A program made the position numbers and the translations under genes. Below the pieces are notes generated by a model. That model was not told the origin of the DNA. It saw nothing but the letters and a program-made list of their open reading frames with translations, and made no database searches. This document shows, one piece after another, positions 10,979 to 21,545 of a stretch of DNA of 64,000 bases; within the stretch, counting starts at the first letter, position 1, and the number at the start of each line of letters is the position of its first letter. The stretch lies in the NCBI GenBank assembly GCA_028456385.1, contig JALNQF010000059.1:124001-188000 (forward strand), written 5' to 3'. The stretch is from Ophiosphaerella korrae (Eukaryota; Ascomycota; Dothideomycetes; Pleosporales; Phaeosphaeriaceae).

Positions 10979-11791
10979 ATGTCGTCTCTCCAAATTACCA
11001 GCACCTCCCGCGCCCTTTACCGCATCTTTGTAGCCCCCAGCCTAAATACCGCGACCTCCATTCCACTTCTCTACGCCCCAGCATTTGCCCCACGCCCATC
11101 ACACTCATGCCAGACACCACAGCCTTCTTGCTCGCGCACTAGCATCCGCACCAAGACATACAAAACAGACAAGCAGCGTCATGCGTTGACAGACCATTAC
11201 GTTCTCGACAAAGCCATACAGTCCGATCGTATCAATTTTGTTGATGAACATGGCGGATATAACGCCAATGTGGCGATTGAAGATGCTCTGTTTGCCGTGA
11301 ATAAAGCCACGCAATACCTGGTTCAAATGACGCCTGGCAAGGTCGACGAATTTGGTACACCCGACCCTGACACTCTGCCCATATGCCGCATTGTTTCCAA
11401 AATGGCCCTACGTGAACAACACCAGCGGAAACTCGATACAATTCGACGGCAAGAAAAAGGCCTGTCTACAGGGCCGGCGCCCAAGATGTTGGAACTCAAT
11501 TGGGCCATTGCGGGCGGGGATTTGAAGCACAGACTAGGAAGGCTAAAGGAGTTTTTACAGGAAGGAAGGAAGGTTGAGGTTATGCTGGCGCCGAAGAAGA
11601 AGGGGAGGAAAGCGACTGAGCAGGAAGCCAACGGGGTTATCAAGGCAGTCAGAGATGCCGTGGCCGAGTGCAAGGGCGCCACTGAGTTCAAGAGCACAGG
11701 TGACGTGGGAAACGTTATGACCATGGTGTTTGAGGGGAAGAAGACCAAGGAAAAAAGTGTGCAGCCAGTGGCAGATGCTGAAGCTTCATGA
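10979..11791 (+). CDS. Mitochondrial translation initiation factor IF-3
   Basis: IF3-like factor that prevents premature mitoribosome subunit joining and helps start-codon selection (yeast Aim23 class). The N-terminal IF3 region contains RINFVDEHGG. The C-terminal domain includes ELNWAIAGGDLKHRLGRLKEFL, a variant of the IF3-C start, and a lysine-rich KKKGRK loop. A Ser/Arg/Thr-rich presequence precedes it (MSSLQITSTSRALYRIF). I place the start at 10979; an ATG at 10970 is equally good. The in-frame extension back to 10826 lacks presequence character and reaches close to the atg16 start. Product about 270 aa. Ends 27 bp from the converging GluRS gene. Confidence 0.82.
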   Translation: MSSLQITSTSRALYRIFVAPSLNTATSIPLLYAPAFAPRPSHSCQTPQPSCSRTSIRTKTYKTDKQRHALTDHYVLDKAIQSDRINFVDEHGGYNANVAIEDALFAVNKATQYLVQMTPGKVDEFGTPDPDTLPICRIVSKMALREQHQRKLDTIRRQEKGLSTGPAPKMLELNWAIAGGDLKHRLGRLKEFLQEGRKVEVMLAPKKKGRKATEQEANGVIKAVRDAVAECKGATEFKSTGDVGNVMTMVFEGKKTKEKSVQPVADAEAS

Positions 11792-11818
11792 ATTAAATAT
11801 TGAGTACTTTGGTATCAT

Positions 11819-13432
11819 CTATATATCCACTTCTAATCTCGCCAAAGTCTCCTTTCGGCCCAGTATCAACATGACATCATACAGCCTCATGCCCTCCTCC
11901 TGGCCAGTGATGGTTTTTCGCAGATAATGATAAACATGCTTGCTCCCAGCCTTCCCCTCGGGTCGTGCATCGATGATGCCACGAATCTTTTGATACAGAT
12001 TCTCCCTAGTCCATTCATTGTCTGGAATGTCAGCGAGCTTTTGTAATGTCATTGGGATGTCTGACGATGTTGCCATAGGTGGCGCTTTGTGAAATGGACG
12101 GATTGGGGTGAAGAAAAAGCTGTTGCGATAAAGGAATTCGTTGGCATTGGTGTAGTTGTCTGCGTCGGCCTGTATGATGCGGGCAATGTACTCGTCTGGT
12201 TGGGGCATGCCGACGACTTGTTTCCAGTCTTTGTACGGTGACTCTGACGACATGAGTAAGCGGGCAACATTTTCGACCATTTGCTGTAGTTTCTGGCCGC
12301 CAGTCTGGGCGCGGAGGGCAGCGTGTTTGCGCTGCAGGAAGTGCAGCTTGCCGAAGGTGACTGTAGTGTTTCCTTTGGTGAACTTAAGGCTGAAGTTCTT
12401 CACCAAGGCCTGCAAGTCCATAATGTCAGTCTTCTCTTTGTGACTCCATCCCAGGAGGGCGGCGAAATTTGTCAAGGTTTCCGGGAAGATTTCCATATTT
12501 TTGAAAGCAGTAATGTCTGTGTCGAAATTCCTCTTTGAAAGCTTGTTACCGTCCTCGTCGACCAGGAGGCCAACGTGGGCAAACCGTGGGGGCTGCCAGC
12601 CGAAGGCAGAGTACATGGCGATGTGCTTAGGGGTGCTGGGCATCCATTCCAAGCCACGAATGACATGAGTGATGTCCATGAGGTGGTCGTCGACAACATT
12701 GGCGAGATGATAGGTGGGCAGGCCATCGCTCTTCAGCAAGATGGGGTCTTCAAACGAGGCCTCGGTGACGTGGGCGCGCTTCTTGAGGGGCTTGAAGGTG
12801 CCGTAGATGAGGTCGTTGTAGGAGGGGTATTGGTCGGGTACCAGGAGACGGATGGTGTGAGCGTGGCCGCCGTGGGCTCTGTCGTCACTTTCTCCCCTCG
12901 GTATGGCGGCGCAGGTGCGGTCATAGTCCGTGGCCAGGCCGAGCTGGTGTCGGTGTGCTGCAAGAGCATTGAGGCGGTCTGAGGAGCAGAAGCAGCGATA
13001 TGCATGGCCCGAGTCGAGCAGCTGGCGGGCGTGCTTCTGGTAGATTGCGCTTCTCTCAGACTGCCTGTATGGGCCGTGGGGGCCTCCAACCTGCGGCCCT
13101 TCGTCCCATGGCAGGCCGGCCCATTGCAGGTCCTGGAAGAGGCGCTGTTCGGCCCCGGGGATGGTGCGCTTCTGGTCGGTGTCTTCTATTCGAAGGAGGA
13201 ACTGGCCGCCGGTGCGCTTGGCGAGGAGGTAGTTGAAGAGGGCGGTGCGCAGAGAGCCGAGGTGGAGATAGCCGGTGGGCGAGGGCGCAAAGCGGGTGCG
13301 TGCCGGGGTGGGAGGGACGGCGGCGGAGGATGCGAAGGACACGGAGCGCCGCGAAGCACGTGACAGGCGGAGGAGACAGGCACGGCAGGTGTGGGCAGGC
13401 CATTGGCGCCGCAAGAGCAGTGAAGAGGCCAT
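11819..13432 (-). CDS. MSE1: Mitochondrial glutamyl-tRNA synthetase
   Basis: Class I aminoacyl-tRNA synthetase charging mitochondrial tRNA with glutamate. The HIGH-type motif is RFAPSPTGYLHLGSLRTAL; further on come LLRIEDTDQKR and the KMSKS-type NKLSKRNFD. The anticodon-binding half follows to a 537-aa end. The N-terminus from the ATG at 13432 is a good presequence (LLLRRQWPAHTCRACLLRLSRASRR). In-frame sequence continues upstream to 13651 but is unlikely to be coding. Single exon. Its start codon overlaps, on the other strand, a candidate first exon of the J-protein gene. Confidence 0.92.
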   Translation of the reverse strand: MASSLLLRRQWPAHTCRACLLRLSRASRRSVSFASSAAVPPTPARTRFAPSPTGYLHLGSLRTALFNYLLAKRTGGQFLLRIEDTDQKRTIPGAEQRLFQDLQWAGLPWDEGPQVGGPHGPYRQSERSAIYQKHARQLLDSGHAYRCFCSSDRLNALAAHRHQLGLATDYDRTCAAIPRGESDDRAHGGHAHTIRLLVPDQYPSYNDLIYGTFKPLKKRAHVTEASFEDPILLKSDGLPTYHLANVVDDHLMDITHVIRGLEWMPSTPKHIAMYSAFGWQPPRFAHVGLLVDEDGNKLSKRNFDTDITAFKNMEIFPETLTNFAALLGWSHKEKTDIMDLQALVKNFSLKFTKGNTTVTFGKLHFLQRKHAALRAQTGGQKLQQMVENVARLLMSSESPYKDWKQVVGMPQPDEYIARIIQADADNYTNANEFLYRNSFFFTPIRPFHKAPPMATSSDIPMTLQKLADIPDNEWTRENLYQKIRGIIDARPEGKAGSKHVYHYLRKTITGQEEGMRLYDVMLILGRKETLARLEVDI

Positions 13433-13678
13433 GGCAGGCCAGAAAGAGAGGCGGGCGTGGCGGGCGGGCGAGGCGGGTGTGTCGACGCAGCGCGGATATT
13501 TTCTACGGCGGCCCAGCCAGGCCATCTTTCCCCCTCCCAGGCTTGATATCAGATTTGCCCGCCCCAAGTGCTGGACTCTTCGCACAACCACGCCGTTTGC
13601 GGCCACGACCACATAACGCCCAAGAGCACGGCCGCCCCTCTGCCCCTGCACCCAGACTATGCTGACTCGATGCCGCAG

Positions 13679-15081
13679 TGAACGACATCGAAGAGGTCGA
13701 CCTCTATGGTAAGCAAGCCATGGCGATTCTGCTCGCCCGCCTCGGTTCTCGCTCTAACAGCACCAGAGGTCCTCGGCATCACCAGCAGCGCAAGCAAGGC
13801 CGAGATCAAAAAGGCCTACCACAGGGCCGCCCTCGCGCACCACCCAGACAAGGTCGCCGAGGACGAGCGCACAGAGGCCGAAGTGCGCTTCAAAGCCGCC
13901 AAACAAGCCTACGAAATCCTCAATGACGACGACAAACGCCACCTCTACGACACACACGGCATGTCTGCCTTCGACCCCGCCAACGGCATGCCCGGTGGCG
14001 GCCCCGACATGGACGACATCTTTGCCCAGATGTTTGGCGGCATGGGAGGCTTTGGCGGCATGCCGGGCATGGCTGGCGGCACGCCCGGCGGGCGCAACGT
14101 GCCTCGCAAGGGCCGCTCGGTAGAACAAGAGTACGAGGTCAGCCTGGAAGAGCTGTACAAGGGCAAGACGACCAAATTCTCCAACACCAAAAACATTGTC
14201 TGTTCCGTCTGCAAAGGCACCGGCGGCAAACAGGGCGCCAAGAGCCATGCCTGTGGCGTCTGCAGCGGGCGAGGTAAGTGCCCTGAACCGCCACATGCCA
14301 AGTATCGCGCCTGTGCTGACAAGGAGCAGGCGCAAAAGCAGTCCTCCGCCAGGTCGGCCCCGGCCTCGTCACGCAAGAAACCGTGCCCTGTGGCAACTGC
14401 CACGGGTCTGGCCAGGTCATTCCTGAGAAGCAACGATGCAAGAAGTGCAAGGGCAACAAGGTGGTCGAATCCAAGAATGTCTTGGAGCTGTACATTCCGC
14501 GCGGCGCACGTGAAGGCGAACGCATAACACTTGCCGGCGAAGCCGACCAGTTACCAGACCAGGAGCCCGGCGACATTGTCTTCACATTAAAAGAGACGGA
14601 GCATGACGTGTTTGAACGCGCAGGCGCGGATCTTAGAGCCGAGCTGAGCATTAGTCTAGTCGAAGCCTTAACCGGCTTCAACCGCGTCGTCCTCACCCAT
14701 CTCGACGGACGAGGCATCCAGTTGAATGTGCAACAGCCCAACGGCAAAGTCTTGCGGCCCGGCCAGGTTCTCAAAATCAAGGGCGAAGGAATGCCAATGA
14801 AGCGTAGCGATGCCAAGGGTGACCTCTACCTAGTCGTAGACATAGACTTCCCAGAAGACGGCTGGCTCAAGAATGATGCCGCCCTACAAAAGGTCAAGGA
14901 CGCATTACCTCCACCCGAGCATAAGGAAGAAAAACATGACGAGGTCGAAGAAGGGGAAATCGAGTGGAATGCCGACATGGAGGATTTTGGCGCCGGCAGT
15001 GGCGACCCACGAGCCGGTACCGGCGAATGGGAGGATGATGATGATGAAGGAGAAGGCGGACCGCAATGCGCTACACAATAG
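13679..15081 (+). CDS. Type I J-protein (DnaJA; Xdj1/Ydj1-like) with CaaX box
   Basis: Hsp70 co-chaperone. Exon 13679-13708 reads NDIEEVDLY. A 58-nt GTAAGC...CCAG intron (13709-13766) restores DLYEVLGI at the start of the J-domain, which has the HPD motif (AHHPDKV). Next are a Gly/Met/Phe-rich region, the zinc-finger region with four CxxC repeats (two before and two after the 14274-14329 intron), and the C-terminal substrate-binding domains. The protein ends GGPQCATQ: CATQ is a farnesylation-type CaaX box, so the protein is probably membrane-attached. The true first exon is not certain. A candidate is 13431-13476 (ATG, GTGTGT donor, 202-nt intron), which keeps frame and gives 444 aa. Yeast Xdj1 assists mitochondrial TOM assembly, which would suit its neighbours; that link is inference. 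Confidence 0.85.
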
Positions 15082-15306
15082 ACAACCCAGAAATGACTGA
15101 TGATATGCATAACTAGGCGTTGGTGGAGGCTGTCTTTACCTGCCCTTATATCAAACTCCTATTGAGGATAAATGGCATTTCAACAAGAAATCTTCGTTGA
15201 TAGGACGTGAGCATAGTACCTTTGCTCTTGTTCTATGGATTCCCTCCCCCCCTTTTTGTCTTCAGCTATGTGGAATTGAAAACATGTTAAATCTCCTGCA
15301 ACAGCA

Positions 15307-17236
15307 TCATCGAACAATCGTGTTGATAAATTCTACGCCTTTCTCGCGGTCGTTATCAACTTCCACATAACTATTATCCGCACGGAAAACAAAGTTCTTC
15401 GGCCCTTTGCTATAAGGCGGCCAGTTGGGGATTTCGGAGACTACGCCAGTCGTCAGCACTTTGTTAAACGCCTATCCATTAGGCAAGCTCACCGCCATGA
15501 CCATTGGGATCCAAGTCATACACAAATGAAGTCCACATCCTCATGACACGCCGCGAAAGCTCAATATTTGCTGAGCTATTACCCAAAGGCGTAAGGCGCT
15601 GCTCTGTGTTGCCAAATACGAATGGAATCTATGGATTGATTGTCAGTCTAAGATTTGCAACGGTAGTAGCCATCTCTTGCTCTTGCTCTTGCTCTTGCTC
15701 TTGCTCGCTCACCTCGGAAAAGTGATTTATACCAATCGTGTTCGGTGTGTTATTGAATTTAGGCGCATCCCACCGATATGAATAGACGTGTTCGGAATGA
15801 CGACTCATCTTCTCAGCAAGAAGCTTTCGTGGTGCAAACATTGTCAAGTCCGTTGCAATGCTTTGGAACCGTTTCCACTGGAGCCCATTTTCAGGCCATG
15901 TCCTATTTCCCCAGCCATAAGGCTCTCCCAGGGCGGGATCGTTCGGGTACAACTCCAACAGATGCCTCGCTTCTTCTACATCGATGTTCCAGCGCTTGGA
16001 CGTAAGCAATTGTTTCACAGCCTGCTCGTCAGTATTCACGCCATTCACACCAAATCCCTCATCTGTGTTTGTTCCAACAATGATTGGGATCTTTGCAAAC
16101 TTGCCCTGGGCTAGGCTTTGCTGACCATATCTCGGTACAAAGCTACCGTCTATAGTGTGAAACCACTCAAGACCTATGTAACCGTATGGTGCGATGCTCT
16201 CATATGATACGTCGCGCAAGCATTGCAGCGTGTTGGTCGCGTTAGAACATCCAACCGCTTGTGTCAAGCTGTTGTACATAGCTTGATACCTAATAGAGGT
16301 CAATATACCGAATAATGAATCGGTTGTGCTAATGAGTTTGACCATTGAGCATCGGTAAACCTTACCAGTCTGTGCCATTGAGTGGTGGCCCAATAGAGCT
16401 GCCACTCTCCAAAATAGCAGCACGAAACAAGCCCTCATTATTGCCATTATATGCATTGATATGGTCACCAACGGAGTATGCCCCAGCAGATTCGCCCCAT
16501 ATCGTGACCTTGGTTGGATCACCTCCAAAAGCAGCAATGTTTTTGTTGATCCATTTGAGAGCGGTACGTTGATCTCTCAGGCCAAGATTCTGATTGCCTG
16601 ATTGAGCTATCTCCTTGCTGTTGATGAATCCGAACGCCGCCATACGGTAATTGATGGAAATCCCCATCACAGGCTTTTTATTAAGAACCGACTGTTGAAC
16701 AATGTAGCTCATGTTGTATCTTGATTTCATTTAGACTAGCAGAAGTCTTGGGGCTATGGCTAAAAACTTACCGCGGATCACTGGTTGCACCTTGTTGCCA
16801 TCCACCCTGAAGGTCTTGTTTAATCTCGAAATATTTTCAAATCAACAGGATGAAGAGGCCTTACTCCGTAGATCCACACAAGTACAGGTAAACCTGTTCG
16901 GTTTGTTTTGGGTCGAACAATATTTAGGTGTAAACAATCTTCGCCCAATTTGGTCCATCCTTCCTTGGCCAAAGTGTTCGTGTCCGAACCATATCCATGA
17001 CAATCGAGACCATAGTTTGTGACATTGTAAACAGTGTGAGGAGCATCTTGGATCAATCGAGATGGCGCAAAACGCACTGGCTTCGGCGCATATTTGATGC
17101 CTAAAAAGAGATCTTGGTTAAACTCAGAGAGGTAACGTCCTTCAAATTTTCCAGTGGCGGATTGTACAACTGGCGTATATCCTAAGGCCTGTCGGATGCT
17201 AACTCCAAAAGCCAGCTTCAAGATAGAGAGTTTCAT
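15307..17236 (-). CDS. Secreted type-B carboxylesterase (alpha/beta hydrolase)
   Basis: Six exons: 16865-17236, 16772-16806, 16366-16719, 15713-16289, 15493-15628 and 15307-15440. Introns are 52-84 nt, all GT-AG and all frame-consistent, giving 535 aa. A signal peptide starts at the 17236 ATG (MKLSILKLAFGVSIRQALGY). The oxyanion hole is WIYGGGWQQGAT, restored across the 35-nt exon. The catalytic Ser lies in WGESAGAYSVG, the acidic residue in GTNTDEGF, and the His in GINHFSEIPFVF, restored across the 15629-15712 intron. Several N-glycosylation sequons are present. The family hydrolyses a wide range of esters; the substrate cannot be told. It borders the gene-poor island. Confidence 0.9.
15673..15709. 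repeat. Hexanucleotide microsatellite (CTCTTG)n inside a carboxylesterase intron
   Basis: About five copies of a TTGCTC unit lie within the 84-nt intron at 15629-15712, at its donor end. On the coding strand the unit reads GAGCAA, so an unspliced transcript would translate it as Glu-Gln repeats before reaching the in-frame stop at the intron end. Confidence 0.85.
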
Positions 17237-19400
17237 ATTGCTAAAGTTGACATAAGAACTCACCAATATGGTACTTTTCACGTCAAGTTATCTGTCTGCA
17301 TGCTAAAAGCCGATGGAAAATTTATTGTAATCACCCCGGAATACTCGAATAGGTCTTGCAAATTCCACCAATGAAGCACCACTTGACAATTTTCCAGTAA
17401 GGTCTATCATTTTGAATGATGAAAAGCTCCGCTGTGAACAGGCCACAATGCGCACAAAACAATCGTAACCACGTTACTTCTTACTTTTAAGCTGAGTTGG
17501 CGGATAATCTGAGCCGTAGCAAGCTAGAGTCGTCTCAGTTTGAAAGATATGATGCTTTTGCTACGTTCGCTAATTTAACCGACAAAAAAACATTCTAATT
17601 TAGCGACCACATAATTGCATCAGCAAGCCTCTCGAAATTTTCGTCAACCAGGAAAGTAGAAAATGGCTTTACCTCAACAACCTGGTATGTAGTATGTACC
17701 CAGGTGCGGAATGAAAACAACAGCAGCGGAGTCTTAAGCGTTTTGATGTCTTTTCAGTTCTACCTAAGTAATCTTGAGATAGTATGTACTTGCTGTGAAA
17801 AAAAAATAAAAAATAAGAGACAGAAAGTCTAGTATGTACGGTTGAAAAGTTTGACAATAATTGAGTACATGATACAACATTTCATGTAGGTAATGTACAC
17901 CGACTTTTAGCATTACTGTAATAGAATAAGAGATATCACCTTTAAGCCCACAGCGCCCAGATTGTGTAAATACAAGCACATCTGTTATGTGATCAGAGAC
18001 AGTAAGCTTTCGAGGCCAAGGGAGAGGAGTTCGACCAACTAATCAAGCTTCTGAGACATGTCGAAAGCCAGGGCATATCATTCGTCTAACAGTTCCAATA
18101 CAGCTAGATGATCATGGAACCTGCTTGGGTAAGCGTATAATTATATAACTAATAGCAATGTTAGTTTTACGCTCTTGTAGTAATTAAAACCGAGTTGAAA
18201 TCAAACTCTCGCTATATGGAAGCTTTATTTTTCTAATTTCACAAAGTACTATTAGAAAGGAGAATGAGGTAACTTCTTACGTGCTATCGAGCATATAGGC
18301 AACGAACTTTGCGCTGCTGCAACGTCACCAATTCAACCTCCTGTTTTGATAGAGTCACACTCAACTACCTAGGTATTCGTGCTGCACAAGGAAGCATATT
18401 CTTCTTCGAAACAAGGCAATAAACTCGTTTTCGGCATGTAACTAAACTATGGTTGACTTATTCGATAGCGCCAATTGCTAAGTACGACGAAACTTAACCT
18501 TGGAAGTGGCTATGGAGGAGCATTTCTCGTATCACAACGACTCCTAGCTAGCTAGTGCGTCCGATGGAGATTTGCGTAATTATTTTGATCCAAAAAAAAA
18601 TAGTTGCACAATCAGGACACCTGTAGGCTTGTCCAGGGGATCACCTCGTTCCAATATTGTTCTAAATAGAAGATATGGCCTGTTCATACGCAGCGCTCTC
18701 TTTCCGAATTCCCGTAGTTATATTGCCACAGAGCTACAATTTTGCAAGTGATTTCGTATTCTCGGCACAAAGCTTGTTTTAGCCTACCGGTACCGGTTGG
18801 TGCGGCAAGCCCCTCAGGGATTTACCACTTCGCCTCCTTTCCTGTAAATTGCGCGTGTGCCAACGGGTATGTTGTCTACCCTTTTCGGTCTCCTGTTACA
18901 TCGTGCACAATATTGACAATTCGGCTCGTGCCACATTGGAGTTTAACGAGACAACCAGTAGGATGCTAGCTATTTTCAGGGCTTTGACAAGAGCATCCAA
19001 AGTGTCCAAAGTGTGTGAAGGGTTCCGAATTATGAGTGCAGATAGAGAGGAGTGTTTGTTAGTTCGACACTACATGCAATCTGTCGCATATCTCTGTGAG
19101 CTTGACCATTTCACAATGTTGAAAAACCAGCCGTTGAGTACCTTCATAGGTATGCTCACGAAGCAGGCGGGACCATTGAAAGGTTGAAATACAGGGGTAG
19201 CCCTGACATGCTTCTAGACGACCTAGGTACCATGGTTATCCGTCAGGAACAAGTCCCGCAAGTAGGTACTCCTTAGGAAACACACGCTAGGGTCCAGCCC
19301 AGGTAGGTATTGCCACCATGGTACGTTACATGACTTACTCGGCTCCTTGAATCATGAGAATTCACTAGGCACATGCACGACAGCATTTTGTCTTTCTATT
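17237..19400. other. AT-rich intergenic part of the island, no gene recognised
   Basis: More than 2 kb with short, unconvincing frames. The AGTATGTAC motif recurs at about 17691, 17779 and 17832. The open frame at 18849-19187 lacks an ATG start and domain features. I see nothing else that is definable. Confidence 0.5.
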
Positions 19401-19422
19401 TATGGGTATAGGAGTATATGGG

Positions 19423-19430
19423 TATATAAG
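19423..19430 (+). promoter_or_regulatory. TATA box of the small secreted protein gene
   Basis: TATATAAG lies 87 bp before the start codon at 19517, followed by a CA-rich stretch suited to transcription start. A consensus TATA box suits a strongly regulated gene; assignment rests on motif and position. Confidence 0.5.
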
Positions 19431-19516
19431 TTTATCGTCACCATTGCCATTCATCCATTGCCTCGATCAACCTAATCTCTCGCCTCACACTCATCCAAAT
19501 ACCACCGGTAATCGTC

Positions 19517-19991
19517 ATGCGTTTCTCTGCGACTACCATCCTCGCTCTCGCAGCCAGTGCCACTTCAGCTGTCATCCCCCGCTCCCCCTATGGTTCTTGG
19601 GACGTCGTCCTCTCACAGAAACCGAACGGGGCCCAGTACATGTACACAAGATATACATCTGATTCGTACCCGGATGGCTTGAGGAGCACCTGCATCTATG
19701 ACCCTAGAGAGACGCCGGCGTATTTCAGGTGCGACCACGCAGATACTAGCTTTTCATACGTTGGTGAAAGTAAGTTCAATCCGGCTCTTGTTCTTTCACA
19801 GGGCAGTCATACACACAACGACGATAGGGCTAACTTTATAAACAGCTTTCAAGATCCAGCAGACTGTGCAGCTGCCAAATCCCCAGACTGTCTTCGGAGA
19901 GGCGCAATTTAAGCTGGCGCCATCCCCATACAAGGACCGTGACCAGGATGAGGGCGAGATGATCATCGAGGCTACACGGGCTATCGCATAG
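19517..19991 (+). CDS. Small secreted cysteine-containing protein (effector candidate)
   Basis: Two exons, 19517-19769 and 19846-19991, around a 76-nt GTAAGT...AACAG intron with a CTAAC branch site; 132 aa. The signal peptide is MRFSATTILALAASATSA, with a likely cleavage before VIPRSP. The mature protein of about 110 aa starts with a Tyr/Trp-rich segment (YGSWDVVLSQKPNG). It holds two Cys (STCIYDP and FRCDHAD), which could pair. The C-terminus is acidic, with no GPI or membrane segment. I know of no matching domain by sight. Size, secretion signal and position alone in an AT-rich island fit a fungal effector or surface protein; function is unknown. Confidence 0.75.
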
Positions 19992-20753
19992 ACTCTAGCA
20001 CATCAGTCGAATTCTTCTCCTAGATAAAAGAGAGTAAATTTTAGTTTTTAATAGAAATAGAAGCAGACATCATTTCATATATATTATATATTATAAAAAC
20101 CTTCGCTCCTTCATCTACTGATAGTTATCCTCTCTTTGTACAGAGACGAGTATGACAAATCTTTAGAGCACGATATATTTTAGCCTCATAACAAAGAAGC
20201 ATGCACTAGTATTATAGTCTTATCAAGTGGCTAGCATTATTATTGATATTCTAGTGTTAAAACATTCCAACTGTTCTTGTTCTTACTACTCAACTACTGT
20301 ATTATGAGATGAGGGTATCAAAGCAAGGGAGCTGCGGGTTGGCAGTGCCTAATAGCGGCTGATTGCGTTGGTGATCCGTGCCGAGCCATCACAAGTACTT
20401 GGGTCTCATGTAAAGTTACACGTCAACACTTACCAATTACCCTTTAGGTTAGATGTCTTTGCATAAACAGGAATATACTAAACTTATACAGAATATGTTC
20501 TTGCGATTGAACAACCTCGCCTACAAGCATATGCATTGCATTTTTTAGGTGGGCTTTCTAGTACGTCTATGCTTCCTGGTGCGTGAGTTCTCCAGCTGGA
20601 CGCCACGTTTGACCTTATTGGTCTATGTACGCAATGAGGGCTCTTGGTCGGCTAGAATAGTGTGTGTTTCAGCGTGAGCCACCAACACCAATGCACCAGC
20701 ACCTCAAAACACACCTATTTTCTCAACATTCTGTATAGCTAGTGGTCTCAAAT

Positions 20754-21140
20754 TTAAAATTGAGATGCTCTAGTATCATACCTATCCCTAATCTCACGCA
20801 GGCGTGCTAGGTAGTAGTTTATTGTCTTGTTTATCTTCTCAATTCTTAGTAACTTCCATACTTCGTAGAATCTCTTTAGACCTTGTTTCTTACTCTTGCA
20901 TCTACGCGAGTAAAACTTGCGCTTAAGTAGCAATGCCCACGTCTCTATAACACTCAGGTTAGGTGACTTTAATACTGAGAATATATAGTCTATCCTATAC
21001 TAGTCTATCTACTTAAGGGTAGTCTTCAAGATATGAGCTGAGTCACGGTCTTGCTATAAGATCTACTCTCTACCTGTTAAGAGGTAGCTGGAAGACAATA
21101 GTACTCGCCGTAGGCCGCAGGAGATAGTGAAGGGATAACG
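20754..21140 (-). mobile_element. Decayed Tc1/mariner-type transposase remnant
   Basis: Read on the minus strand, one frame gives the C-terminal half of a DDE transposase: QDRDSAH (second catalytic Asp region), then KSPNLSVIETWALLLKRKFY, matching the SPDLxPIExxW..LK signature with the last acidic residue, and a basic helical tail ending at TAA (20754-20756). The frame is interrupted by several TAG codons at places where family members have Gln or Trp (CAG or TGG), for example in LTGRE-stop-IL-stop-QDRD. That is the pattern expected from C-to-T RIP. The N-terminal half and terminal repeats were not found. Not functional. Confidence 0.65.
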
Positions 21141-21211
21141 GATAGTATTTCAATCTGAGTACTAATGATGTGAAAATAATACTTGCTTTGTTCGCAAGTG
21201 AAGAGCCTGTT

Positions 21212-21302
21212 ATGCGCTGGAGTAGCGCATCGGCCCCGCTCTAGACTAATACTATAACAACGTCATGATTACCAGCGTATCGGCTCCACTCTAGACTAGT
21301 AC
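21212..21302. repeat. Hairpin plus imperfect direct repeats
   Basis: ATGCGCT (21212-21218) and AGCGCAT (21224-21230) form a perfect 7-bp stem with a 5-nt loop. A 28-nt unit beginning GCGCATCGG (21225-21252) recurs at 21275-21302 with four differences, all transitions. Just upstream ACTTGC/GCAAGT (21181-21199) is another short stem. These probably belong to the degraded element. Confidence 0.6.
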
Positions 21303-21527
21303 CAGAGTTCCCAAGGATCTCGAGGAGTCCGGGGACCTTCGTCACATTTGTAATATAGCGTTGGATCGTCTCTAAGTAATACTAATTATTCTCCCGCCCT
21401 CTGCCGTGATTATACTATTTTACAACCCCAGCTTTTTTAGTAAGGTCTTGCTACAGTTTACTCTTTTTAAAGGGCGGCGCAGCTTTTATATATAAGCTGA
21501 CGGCGTTGGCGTCACTGGCTGAAAAGA

Positions 21528-21545
21528 GGCGCAGCGTGCTGCGCC
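21528..21545. repeat. Perfect 8-bp inverted repeat, 2-nt spacer
   Basis: GGCGCAGC-GT-GCTGCGCC is a GC-rich near-perfect palindrome within AT-rich surroundings, following a TATATA-containing AGCTT...AAGCT inverted repeat. The stretch from 21300 to 22060 has no gene that I can recognise. Confidence 0.6.

Noticed and set aside
13706..14527. J-protein start at 13706 without an intron (MVSKPWRF...)
   Set aside because: The leading residues are translated intron; splicing GTAAGC...CCAG instead restores DLYEVLGI, the standard J-domain start.
18849..19187. 112-codon frame in the island
   Set aside because: No ATG at the start, no splice support, no domain, AT-rich composition.
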